From Algoriphagus yeomjeoni (GTDB lineage Bacteria; Bacteroidota; Bacteroidia; Cytophagales; Cyclobacteriaceae): DNA of 64,000 nucleotides. Where the stretch lies: contig NZ_QLLK01000012.1 of the NCBI RefSeq assembly GCF_003259505.1, forward strand, positions 1-64,000. The letters run 5' to 3'. The notes under the pieces were generated by a model. The model saw nothing but the letters and a program-made list of their open reading frames with translations, did no database searches and was not told where the DNA came from. Positions within the stretch are counted from its first letter, which is position 1. The number at the start of each line of letters is the position of its first letter. Shown here one piece after another: positions 42,173 through 50,492 of the stretch. A program made the translations under genes and the position numbers.

Positions 42173-42180
42173 CAAAATTA
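42173..42180 (-). promoter_or_regulatory. -7 element of the T9SS cargo gene
   Basis: TAATTTTG on the reverse strand, a perfect TAnnTTTG match, about 53 bp upstream of the start. No clear -33 partner. Confidence 0.45.
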
Positions 42181-42278
42181 TACCAATGGCTATGTATTTA
42201 GATAAAAATGCGGTTAAAATCTGTTAACCCTAATGAAATTTTTCAGCTACTTGTGCGTTAGCTTAAACCTGGAAAAGC

Positions 42279-43928
42279 CTACAACCGTGATGGAATCTTT
42301 TTTTCTGGTTTCCAACCACGTTTTTCCAGTGATTTTCGGATATCCTCTTCCGTAGGCAGAATCAATTCTATATCCGGTTCATTGAATAAATTTTCTGCAT
42401 CAAGATCTATTTCGTCAGGCTTTCTCCACAAAAAAATATCTTCTAGTGTAGGCCTTTCTTCGAATCTCCAGTTGAAACCCTCTAATCTGGAATTTTCTTC
42501 CGTAATGAGTTGTAAGGGGGTGAACTTGCCATCAGGTTTGATTCCATAGGTTACCCGCTGAATCGCACCATCTTTGAACCTGAGCTTGATGTTAGCACTC
42601 AGCGTTTTATTGATCCCCTGAGATATGGTATCTGCTTGCAAAGCGAAATAGAGGGATTCTCCGTTGCCTTCAATATCAATCCTGTCCATTTGCCCCTCTC
42701 TAAAATACCCATCCATGGTTCTACCCTTCATCTGGTTGAAGTTCATTATGGTATCCTGAGTGATGACGAATACTTTATCTTTCATAAAGACACGCTCGAG
42801 TTCTTCATTTGCAATGTAAAAAACCATACTATCTGCGGTGATTTGGCTTTTTTGATTCCACATTACTGGGCTTTTAAATAGCTGTATGGAAGAATCCGCA
42901 TAATTATAAACCAAGGAATCCGCTACTCCGGACATGTCAGATTTTACTAATCTAACTGACCTAAATGCCAGTAAATATTTCATAGAATCAGCCTCTCCAT
43001 CCTGTGATATCAAGGAGTCTGAGGCCATGTAGAGTGTATCTTTTTCGAAATACCTTCTTACCAGTGCATTCCCATGGACTAAACTATATTTTCGCTCATC
43101 CCAATACTCTCCTACATCTCCAAATACTTCAACTTGACGTTCTTTATTGAGTACGCTTACATTTTCTTTGCCTTCATAATAGGCGTCAAGCTCACTGTAA
43201 AATAGCTCTTTTGCCTTAATCCGGCTTGTTTCTGTTTCTACAACCCCTTCATAAAACCTGAATTTCTTGCCTTGCGTGTCATAAAAACTGCCATTTTGAG
43301 CATCCAACGTATTCCCTTCTGTTGATATCAGGTTGGTCAACCCTTTGGTCTCAGCCGTCTTAGGGATGGTCAAATAAATCAAATCATTGGTCTTCATGGT
43401 GTAGTCAGGATTGACTAGAACCACATCATTTTTGAAAGTAATTTTCTCAATAGTTACTTCATAAGTCCCTCTTTGACTAGTCAACACATTTACAGAGTCC
43501 ACTACTTTTCCATCATTGAAATAATATGCAATGTTCGCCTCACGGTCATAATCAAGGTATTCAGTGGTCAACGTAGTTTTTTGATTCGTGAAAACTACAT
43601 TATTTCGGAGCTTAGCAAGCTTAGTATTCCCATCGTACTCAGCATATCTACTGGTAGTCTGCACAGGATCTTCCGTATCCACTATTCTCACATTCCCAAA
43701 TAGACGTGCTTTGTTTTCCAATCTAAAGAAATGTGCAGAATCGCAATAGATCAGCGAGTTCTGATGCTTCATCTTTACATCTCCTACTAACCTTTCATAT
43801 CCGTCACTGCCGATCAACTCACCCGCGCCGTTAATCTCCAAAACCGATGTTTCCTGGGCTTGAGAAGAAAATGATATGACCCAAAAAGTCAGAAGGATAA
43901 AGGAAATACGAAAGAGGGCTGAAGTCAT
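42279..43928 (-). CDS. OstA-like protein (LptA/LptD-N type)
   Basis: A 549-residue protein with a signal peptide ending SQAQ. It consists of repeated OstA beta-jellyroll units: VGDVKMKHQNSLIYCDSAHF, TRLFGNVRIVD-type strands, NVVFTNQKTTLTTEYLDYDR, and GDVGEYWDERKYSLVHGNAL. OstA domains bind LPS and pass it to the outer membrane. The single protein appears to combine several units, as is usual in Bacteroidota. The C-terminal acidic tail (NEPDIELILPTEEDIRKSLE) is unassigned. It is divergent from tilS with a 48-bp gap. Confidence 0.85.
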   Translation of the reverse strand: MTSALFRISFILLTFWVISFSSQAQETSVLEINGAGELIGSDGYERLVGDVKMKHQNSLIYCDSAHFFRLENKARLFGNVRIVDTEDPVQTTSRYAEYDGNTKLAKLRNNVVFTNQKTTLTTEYLDYDREANIAYYFNDGKVVDSVNVLTSQRGTYEVTIEKITFKNDVVLVNPDYTMKTNDLIYLTIPKTAETKGLTNLISTEGNTLDAQNGSFYDTQGKKFRFYEGVVETETSRIKAKELFYSELDAYYEGKENVSVLNKERQVEVFGDVGEYWDERKYSLVHGNALVRRYFEKDTLYMASDSLISQDGEADSMKYLLAFRSVRLVKSDMSGVADSLVYNYADSSIQLFKSPVMWNQKSQITADSMVFYIANEELERVFMKDKVFVITQDTIMNFNQMKGRTMDGYFREGQMDRIDIEGNGESLYFALQADTISQGINKTLSANIKLRFKDGAIQRVTYGIKPDGKFTPLQLITEENSRLEGFNWRFEERPTLEDIFLWRKPDEIDLDAENLFNEPDIELILPTEEDIRKSLEKRGWKPEKKIPSRL

Positions 43929-43945
43929 AGCGGCACGAATGTGGG

Positions 43946-43978
43946 CAAAATTAGTAGAAAATGATATTTTTGATCAAT
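43946..43978 (-). promoter_or_regulatory. Promoter of the OstA-like gene
   Basis: On the reverse strand ATTG (43978-43975), 21 bp, TAATTTTG then C (43953-43946), a perfect -7 element. Its -33 region overlaps the tilS -7 element and start codon. Confidence 0.6.
43965..43972 (+). promoter_or_regulatory. -7 element of tilS
   Basis: TATTTTTG, a perfect TAnnTTTG match, ending only 4 bp before the ATG at 43977. If this promoter is used the mRNA is leaderless or nearly so. Confidence 0.5.
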
Positions 43979-45296
43979 GGTTGAAGCTTTTATCCGGCAT
44001 ATCCGGAACAAATCAATTTTAGATCCCACCAAAACCTACCTATTAGCTAGTAGTGGCGGAATAGACAGCATGTGCTTAGGCAATCTTCTTACCAAAGCAG
44101 AAATACCTTTTGAAATAGCCCATGTTAATTTTCAATTAAGGGGTGAGGAAAGTGATCAGGACGAAGAATTTCTAAGAAATTGGGCTAAAACACTTGAGAT
44201 ACCTTTCCATGTACATCATGCTGATACCTATGCTTTCGCATCAGAAAGAAATATCTCTACGCAAATGGCGGCAAGAGAGATTCGTTATGCTTGGTTTGAA
44301 AAGTTAAGATCAGAAAGAAAATTAGCCGGGATCATCACTGCTCATCACGAGGACGATCAAATTGAAACAATATTTCTAAACTTACTCCGAGGAACTGGTA
44401 TAGAAGGTATTTATGGAATGGCAGATCGCCGAGGTTGGTTGATCCGCCCCATGCTTCCATTTAGCCGAAAAGAAATTGAAGAATATATCTTGGAAAACCA
44501 GATCGAATGGAGGGAAGATAGCTCAAATGAAAAGACTGATTATAAGAGAAACAAACTTCGCCATATTAGTTTACCTGCACTTTATGAGGTTGGCGATGAT
44601 GCAAAATCAAACCTGCTAAACAGCTTTGAAAGATTAAAAGATACTGGAAAGGCATTTACTGCACTCTTTGACAATTGGAAATCTGAGAAAATCAAAGAAT
44701 CTGATGATCTTCAAATTCTTTCATCACAGGACCTTCTACGACATGCAGGCGCATCTTCCCTACTGTATTTTTGGCTTCGACCATACGGTTTCAATTCTGA
44801 TCAAGCGCAAGATATTTTAGAGACTTGTCAATTCAGTGAATCTGGAAAACTCTTCGAAAGCAGCACACATCTGCTAAATATTGATCGTGATCAATTGATT
44901 TTGGCACCTATCCCTAGTGAGTTTGAATCGATTTCTATTTCAGCCAGTGACATTGAATTTACCATACCGGAAGGCAGGTATGAACTCCTAAAATTAGACG
45001 GCCGAGAGGCATTAGACAAAAGTCGGCAAAATGCTATGCTCGATTTAGAGCGCTTGAGTTTTCCACTCGAGATCAGGACTTGGCAGGAAGGTGATCGGTT
45101 TATTCCTCTTGGCATGAAAAATGCAAAGAAAGTCTCTGACTTTTTGATAGATTTAAAGGTGCCTGTGGTGAAAAAACGAGGTATAAAAGTACTAATTTCA
45201 GAAGATCAAATAGCTTGGGTAATTGGATATAGAATAGCTGATTGGGTAAAATCAACAGCAGCTACACGGAAATTACTTTATCTAAAAAAGCAATAA
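43977..45296 (+). CDS. tilS: tRNA(Ile)-lysidine synthetase TilS
   Basis: A 439-residue N-type ATP pyrophosphatase that modifies C34 of the AUA-reading tRNA-Ile to lysidine. The PP-loop is SSGGIDS at residues 26-31, followed by AHVNFQLRGEESDQDEEFLR and ITAHHEDDQIETIFLNLLRG. The C-terminal TilS domain has LEIRTWQEGDRFIPLGMKNA and KKVSDFLIDLKVPV. Only 3 bp separate it from the downstream cNMP-domain gene, so the two are co-transcribed. Confidence 0.95.
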   Translation: MVEAFIRHIRNKSILDPTKTYLLASSGGIDSMCLGNLLTKAEIPFEIAHVNFQLRGEESDQDEEFLRNWAKTLEIPFHVHHADTYAFASERNISTQMAAREIRYAWFEKLRSERKLAGIITAHHEDDQIETIFLNLLRGTGIEGIYGMADRRGWLIRPMLPFSRKEIEEYILENQIEWREDSSNEKTDYKRNKLRHISLPALYEVGDDAKSNLLNSFERLKDTGKAFTALFDNWKSEKIKESDDLQILSSQDLLRHAGASSLLYFWLRPYGFNSDQAQDILETCQFSESGKLFESSTHLLNIDRDQLILAPIPSEFESISISASDIEFTIPEGRYELLKLDGREALDKSRQNAMLDLERLSFPLEIRTWQEGDRFIPLGMKNAKKVSDFLIDLKVPVVKKRGIKVLISEDQIAWVIGYRIADWVKSTAATRKLLYLKKQ

Positions 45297-45299
45297 GCA

Positions 45300-45815
45300 A
45301 TGCGGAATCCATTTTCTAAAACATACACTGAAGCTGAGGAAAACATGTTCCATTTTCTAGGGCAGATTAAGTTTTTTGAAAACTTGAAGGAAAAAGAAAT
45401 GGCTCGATTTATCCCTGCTATGCATCATCGAAAGTATGTGAAGGACGAGGTGGTTTTCTTCAGCAAGGATCCAAGTCAGGCGCTTTATTTGGTTAAAAGC
45501 GGAGAAATATCCCTAACTATTGACATCAAGGATAATTTTGAAACGATTCTTGAAATCAAGCGAGGTGAGGCCTTTGGAGAAAATTCGTTGATCGAAAATG
45601 CCAAGAGAACTTACACTGCATTAATAGTGTCAGATGAGGCAGAACTGATTGTAATCCCTCATTTTGCGATGCAGGAGATTTTTGACAGCAATCCAAAGAT
45701 CAAGGCAAAAATGATGACTTCACTTGCGGAATACTATAACCAAAACAATCAGCGACTATTCCGATCCTACAGAGAATCCTTTGGCTTTTTTAGCCTGCGT
45801 CAAATGTTTGAATAA
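45300..45815 (+). CDS. Cyclic nucleotide-binding domain protein
   Basis: A 171-residue protein with one cNMP-binding fold: HHRKYVKDEVVFFSKDPSQA, ALYLVKSGEISLTIDIKDNF, then GEAFGENSLIENAKRTYTAL with the phosphate-binding cassette. No C-terminal helix-turn-helix follows, so it is not a Crp-type regulator but a stand-alone sensor. It is co-transcribed with tilS. Confidence 0.8.
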   Translation: MRNPFSKTYTEAEENMFHFLGQIKFFENLKEKEMARFIPAMHHRKYVKDEVVFFSKDPSQALYLVKSGEISLTIDIKDNFETILEIKRGEAFGENSLIENAKRTYTALIVSDEAELIVIPHFAMQEIFDSNPKIKAKMMTSLAEYYNQNNQRLFRSYRESFGFFSLRQMFE

Positions 45816-45851
45816 CGAAATTTAAACTTGCTTTTTTTCAAACATAAATAG

Positions 45852-46508
45852 ATGCCCGGAGATCAATTTTTAGAAAAGTTAAATTCCAAATCTAACCTGG
45901 AGTTAGAAAGAATTGCTGCGGATTCAAGGTCATATATTTTCGACGCCAGGCATGCAGCTGCAATACTTTTAAAAAACCGAAATTATCAATCTCCACTTAT
46001 AGAAATCGTCGAAGGAGAAGCTAAAAAGGGAGGAATAGTTAAAACGAAAAACCTTGAAAATCTAAAAGAAGAAAAAAGACGTCTGATAAGGCACCTTCGG
46101 GAAATTTCAATCAACGGGACTGGGAAATACAGACTTACAAATGGTAATGAACTTCAAATAAAGAGATTGAATGAAAAAATCTTTCAGATAAACATTGAAA
46201 CTAGCTATGGAAGAGGTTTAGGACCTGTAATTATTTGTAAAATCAAAGATGATTCAACATACCTCACTTATCCATTTTTATACTTAAAATATATCCTGAT
46301 TTACGGAGTTGGTGGAGTAGTTTTATTTATACTTCTTTCTTGGCTAGGTTATGTAAATTATAGTCTAAAGATTTTTTTTATTCCATTTATCGTTCCGGTT
46401 GGATTTCAATTGCTTTTGATGCCTTTTATCTATTTTTTAACATTGAAAACCTTTCAAGAAAGATTGAAAAAAAATAAAAACCGCAACTTCGGCTACGAAA
46501 ACTTCTAG
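45852..46508 (+). CDS. Membrane protein of unknown function
   Basis: A 218-residue protein. The N-terminal half is polar with helical charged stretches (LEEKRRLIRHLREI-type). Two transmembrane segments lie at about residues 145-168 (LKYILIYGVGGVVLFILLSW) and 175-200 (FFIPFIVPVGFQLLLMPFIY). The C-terminus is basic. No family is recognised. Composition is AT-rich. Confidence 0.6.
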   Translation: MPGDQFLEKLNSKSNLELERIAADSRSYIFDARHAAAILLKNRNYQSPLIEIVEGEAKKGGIVKTKNLENLKEEKRRLIRHLREISINGTGKYRLTNGNELQIKRLNEKIFQINIETSYGRGLGPVIICKIKDDSTYLTYPFLYLKYILIYGVGGVVLFILLSWLGYVNYSLKIFFIPFIVPVGFQLLLMPFIYFLTLKTFQERLKKNKNRNFGYENF

Positions 46509-46605
46509 ATTGAGAACCACCAATTTTGAATCTATTACCTTAAATAGGTAAATCGACGATATTCATCAAAAATCCTTAATTACTTCCAAAGAATTCTGGA
46601 CTCGG

Positions 46606-46637
46606 TTTCCGATACTAGGCATTGTTTAATATCTTAG
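46606..46637 (+). promoter_or_regulatory. Promoter of mdh
   Basis: TTTC (46606-46609), 20 bp, TATCTTAG (46630-46637), one mismatch from TAnnTTTG, 45 bp before the start. Confidence 0.5.
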
Positions 46638-46682
46638 CGCCGCTTTTTAACGCAAAAAATTCATAAAAAATCTATAAATCTA

Positions 46683-47618
46683 ATGAGCAAAGTAACCGTA
46701 GTAGGAGCTGGTAACGTGGGCGCAACTTGCGCAGACGTATTGGCTTATCGTGAAATCGCTGAGGAAATTGTATTAATCGATATCAAAGAAGGCGTTGCTG
46801 AAGGTAAGGCACTTGATATTTTCCAGAAGGCACCAATTAATCAATACGATAGCCGTACCACTGGAAGCACAAATGATTATACTAAAACTGCCAATTCAGA
46901 TGTAGTTGTGATTACTTCTGGCCTTCCTCGTAAGCCTGGTATGACTCGTGACGACTTGATCGAAACCAACGCTGGCATCGTGAAATCTGTGACTGAGAAT
47001 GTAATTAAGCATTCACCTAACGCAATTATCATCGTGGTTTCAAACCCTCTTGATGTAATGACTTATCAGGCACACATCACTGCAGGTACTTCTAGAAACA
47101 AGGTAATCGGTATGGCTGGTATCTTGGATACAGCGCGGTACAGAGCTTTCCTTGCTGAAGAATTGAATGTTTCTCCAAAAGAGATTCAGGCCATCCTGAT
47201 GGGCGGACATGGTGACACGATGGTTCCTCTCCCTCGCTATACTACAGTAGCTGGTATCCCAGTAACTGAGTTGGTAGCTAAGGACAAGCTGGACGCGATC
47301 ATCGAAAGAACGAAATTCGGTGGCGGAGAGCTAGTAAAGCTAATGGGTACTTCTGCTTGGTATGCTCCAGGATCAGCAGCTGCGCAAATGGTAGAAGCAA
47401 TCTTGAAAAATCAAAGAAGAGTATTCCCTGTTTGTATCAAACTAGAAGGTGAATACGGAATCGATGATTGCTACCTAGGCGTACCAGTAATTCTTGGCAA
47501 AAACGGCGTCGAGAAAGTATTGGAACTAGACTTAAATGCTGAAGAAAAAGCGCTTCTTGAGACTTCTAGAGGTCATGTGAAAGAAGTGATGGAAGTATTG
47601 AACAAACTAGGTAAGTAA
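46683..47618 (+). CDS. mdh: Malate dehydrogenase (LDH-like type)
   Basis: A 311-residue TCA-cycle enzyme of the LDH-like clade. VTVVGAGNVGATCADVLAYR is the NAD site; VVVITSGLPRKPGMTRDDLI has the mobile-loop Arg pair (malate selectivity); VVSNPLDVMTYQA and MGGHGDTMVPL with catalytic His176 follow. The codon use is more biased than in the neighbours, consistent with high expression. A good promoter precedes it and a strong terminator follows. Confidence 0.97.
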   Translation: MSKVTVVGAGNVGATCADVLAYREIAEEIVLIDIKEGVAEGKALDIFQKAPINQYDSRTTGSTNDYTKTANSDVVVITSGLPRKPGMTRDDLIETNAGIVKSVTENVIKHSPNAIIIVVSNPLDVMTYQAHITAGTSRNKVIGMAGILDTARYRAFLAEELNVSPKEIQAILMGGHGDTMVPLPRYTTVAGIPVTELVAKDKLDAIIERTKFGGGELVKLMGTSAWYAPGSAAAQMVEAILKNQRRVFPVCIKLEGEYGIDDCYLGVPVILGKNGVEKVLELDLNAEEKALLETSRGHVKEVMEVLNKLGK

Positions 47619-47635
47619 AACTAGTTTATTTATAC

Positions 47636-47688
47636 ATCAGACCTGAGATTCTCTTGCTTTTGCGAAGGTTTCTTAGGTCTGATTTTTG
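47636..47688 (+). terminator. Terminator of mdh
   Basis: ATCAGACCTGAGA (47636-47648) pairs with TCTTAGGTCTGAT (47671-47683) except for one G-U, with a 22-base loop and a T run behind (47684-47687). Confidence 0.8.
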
Positions 47689-47718
47689 TAATATGCCGCC
47701 TGAACCATCGTTGAACCT

Positions 47719-50424
47719 GTGAAGATCTGGAAAAGCCTTCTTATACTTTTTATCACCTTACTCCTAGCTGCAGGAGGTTTCTGGGTTTACAAATCCTACT
47801 TTTCAACTCGCAGAATCAATAGCTTAGAAGTAATCAGCCAAAATGCCGTCTTTGTCTTTGAAACATACGAAGGTGCAAATCAATGGAACACACTGGTAAA
47901 TGATCCGGTTTGGGAAATTTTAAAAGCATTCCCAGCTTTTCAAAGACTATCTGACCAACTCATTACCTTAGACAGCCTAAATGGAGGATCAGGCGAAATA
48001 GCAAAATCTCTAAACGGCCAACAAGCTACCATCAGCCTTCATTCCACTGGTATTGAGACATTCGAACTACTTTTTACCATCAATCTCAATCCATCCACTA
48101 CTACAGATTTCATCGAAGAAATTGAATCAAGAATCCCAACAGGATCTAGATTTCAATCTCGAAAATACTCTGATCAGGATGTATTGGAATATTATAATGC
48201 TGACAATAATCGACTTTGGAGCATTACATTATTAGGAGATTTGGCGGTGATATCATCTTCCTCCTTCTTAGTCGAAGAAGCCATCCGTTTTTATGTCAAT
48301 GAAGACCAATTAAGTTTTTACTCCCTCGCAAAAACTATCCCTTATAATTCCGATGCACAAGGTAGACTTATCATTGACGGCAAAGGATTATCCAGCCTGC
48401 TAAAAGGTGTAGGTGGATTGAGGGAAAGCCCGACAATTGATGCTTTGGAAATTATGCCTGGAGTGGTGTCTTTGGACCTTATTTTAGAAGAAAATCAGAT
48501 GGTTTTCAAAGGACCGGTGGTTTATGAAGAAGATGTTAATTTCACCCCATCTATCCAGGCAAATCTTGCAGCCATCGAGGATGTCATCTCCATTCGTACG
48601 CTTGCACTGACTCAGATTAATTTAGAGAGTATCTATGAAACTCAGAAAATCACCAATCGCGCTTTTACAGCGAGGGCGACTTTTAGTGGAGACATTCAGC
48701 GCAAGCTCTTAGACAAGGGATTTTTAGATTCATTTACAGGAGAATTGTATTTACTGGATCTTGAAAATGCTGGAGGGGCTGATCAAAACCTCGCGCTGTT
48801 GGCTCGAACTAGAGATGCAGATCTTGCTATACAGCAACTCAAAGAGTTTCAAGAAAGCGAGAGTGACGAAGGGTCGGATTTCTATTCAGGACATGAGATT
48901 CTTTACCTTTCAGAGGAAGAATTCCCTGCACATTTATTTGGTGGAAAATTCACAGGCTTTGGGCAAACTTTTATTACTTCAGAAAATGATGTTTTAATCT
49001 TCACCAATTCTCAGCAAGCAATGAAGCTGATGCTGGACGATATCACTTCTGGAAGTACCTGGGGAAAATCTTCTAGAGCTCCAGAAGCGAAAAAGGACCT
49101 GAGCCCAACTTCCGGCTTTAGTCGCATTTATCTCACAGATAATATTTGGGACACTTGGACAAAAAAGGCAAATCCATCCTGGAGTTCATTCTTGCAGAAA
49201 TATTCGGAGGCATTCCTTTCTTTCCCTTGGGTTTCTTTTAAAATAAACCAGCTACAGGGCAAGACAGAAGCGACGCTCAGCTTTCCATATGATGGTGGCT
49301 CCAAACCGACTATTGAAACTACTGATGCTATTTCTCTGCAGCCGAGCAATAGAATTTCCTTTGAAAACCAGTTAATCTATGGCCCAAAATCAATCATCAA
49401 CTATCAGGATAATACGGAAGATTTATTGGTACAGGACCAAAACAATGTTCTCCATTTAATCAATTCTGCTGGTCAGGAAGTTTATTCAGAGCAACTTACA
49501 GGCCCTATAGTTTCAGATGCTTTTCAAATTGATTACTACAAAAATGGAAAGCTTCAGCTATTGGTCGCTACAGCTGATAAAATCTATGGAATTGATAGGC
49601 TAGGCACTCCACTTCCAGGCTATCCCTTGGGAGCAAACGGAGAGAAAATCACACATCTCAACTTAGTTGATTATAGCAACTCAAAAGATTACCGCTTTTT
49701 CATCAGTACCGAAGCCGGCAACTTATATTTAATAGACAAGACGGGTGACAAGCTGGAAGGCTGGGATCCAAATCGAATTGGAGCCAAAACTATTGGTGCA
49801 CCGGCTCATTATCGCGTACCAGGAAAAGGAGATTACATGGTGGCTTTGACTGAAAATGGGGCTCTTCAGCTTTTTAACCGAAGAGGCGAAAGCCAAGCGG
49901 GTTCTTCGATCAAATTAGGCGATTCTTTCACGTCTGGGCTGATATCCTGGCGCGACCCGAAGTCTAGATCCAGCCAGTTGGTGGGGATTACTGCAAATGG
50001 AGAGGTAATACATACCAACTTCAATGGGGAGATTGGATATAGGAACCAACTTGTCAAGGACGATCGTGATAGTGAATTCCTGCTTGTGCCGGATCAGAAA
50101 CAAAACGATTTTGTTTTTATCTCACGACAGTATAACGAGGTAACCGTTCTTGATAGAAGTGAAAAAAACCTCTTCAGCACGCGCGTGTCTGACGAAAATC
50201 TCATCTATCAATATTTTGACTTCGGATCTGACAGGCAATTATTTGCAGTTACTGATCTCAATCAAGGATTTTGTTACCTGTATGATATGAGTGGAAATCT
50301 TCAGACCACCATGCCGCTAGAAAGTACTGGTACAATACAGATTACCTATCAGTCATCCCTAGGTCAATATCTGATTAGGACGATAAGTGGCTCCACACTT
50401 ACAGAATTTCAATTAGCAGATTAA
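47719..50424 (+). CDS. Membrane-anchored large protein with C-terminal propeller-like domain
   Basis: A 901-residue protein with a GTG start. One N-terminal transmembrane segment (LLILFITLLLAAGGFWVYKS) anchors it. Residues about 35-560 resemble DUF3352-like surface domains (SQNAVFVFETYEGANQWNTL, LLGDLAVISSSSFLVEEAIR). Residues about 570-901 show WD/PQQ-like blades (LLVQDQNNVLHLINSAGQEV, FFISTEAGNLYLIDKTGDKL, VALTENGALQLFNRRGES), so a beta-propeller closes the protein. The role is unknown. It is 17 bp upstream of the mscS promoter region. Confidence 0.6.
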   Translation: MKIWKSLLILFITLLLAAGGFWVYKSYFSTRRINSLEVISQNAVFVFETYEGANQWNTLVNDPVWEILKAFPAFQRLSDQLITLDSLNGGSGEIAKSLNGQQATISLHSTGIETFELLFTINLNPSTTTDFIEEIESRIPTGSRFQSRKYSDQDVLEYYNADNNRLWSITLLGDLAVISSSSFLVEEAIRFYVNEDQLSFYSLAKTIPYNSDAQGRLIIDGKGLSSLLKGVGGLRESPTIDALEIMPGVVSLDLILEENQMVFKGPVVYEEDVNFTPSIQANLAAIEDVISIRTLALTQINLESIYETQKITNRAFTARATFSGDIQRKLLDKGFLDSFTGELYLLDLENAGGADQNLALLARTRDADLAIQQLKEFQESESDEGSDFYSGHEILYLSEEEFPAHLFGGKFTGFGQTFITSENDVLIFTNSQQAMKLMLDDITSGSTWGKSSRAPEAKKDLSPTSGFSRIYLTDNIWDTWTKKANPSWSSFLQKYSEAFLSFPWVSFKINQLQGKTEATLSFPYDGGSKPTIETTDAISLQPSNRISFENQLIYGPKSIINYQDNTEDLLVQDQNNVLHLINSAGQEVYSEQLTGPIVSDAFQIDYYKNGKLQLLVATADKIYGIDRLGTPLPGYPLGANGEKITHLNLVDYSNSKDYRFFISTEAGNLYLIDKTGDKLEGWDPNRIGAKTIGAPAHYRVPGKGDYMVALTENGALQLFNRRGESQAGSSIKLGDSFTSGLISWRDPKSRSSQLVGITANGEVIHTNFNGEIGYRNQLVKDDRDSEFLLVPDQKQNDFVFISRQYNEVTVLDRSEKNLFSTRVSDENLIYQYFDFGSDRQLFAVTDLNQGFCYLYDMSGNLQTTMPLESTGTIQITYQSSLGQYLIRTISGSTLTEFQLAD

Positions 50425-50440
50425 GCTGAACCAAATTTTC

Positions 50441-50471
50441 TTTGGCTTGGGCCGACGAATGGCTACCTTGC
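50441..50471 (+). promoter_or_regulatory. Promoter of the mscS-like gene
   Basis: TTTG (50441-50444), exactly 19 bp, TACCTTGC (50464-50471), one mismatch from TAnnTTTG. It lies inside an open extension of the downstream frame and so marks ATG 50493 as the start. Confidence 0.55.
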
Positions 50472-50492
50472 AAAAAATTACAGATTCTACTC

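Noticed and set aside
50442-50492. TTG start for the MscS-type protein with 17 extra residues
   Set aside because: Contains the promoter, and removes the signal peptide from the N-terminus.
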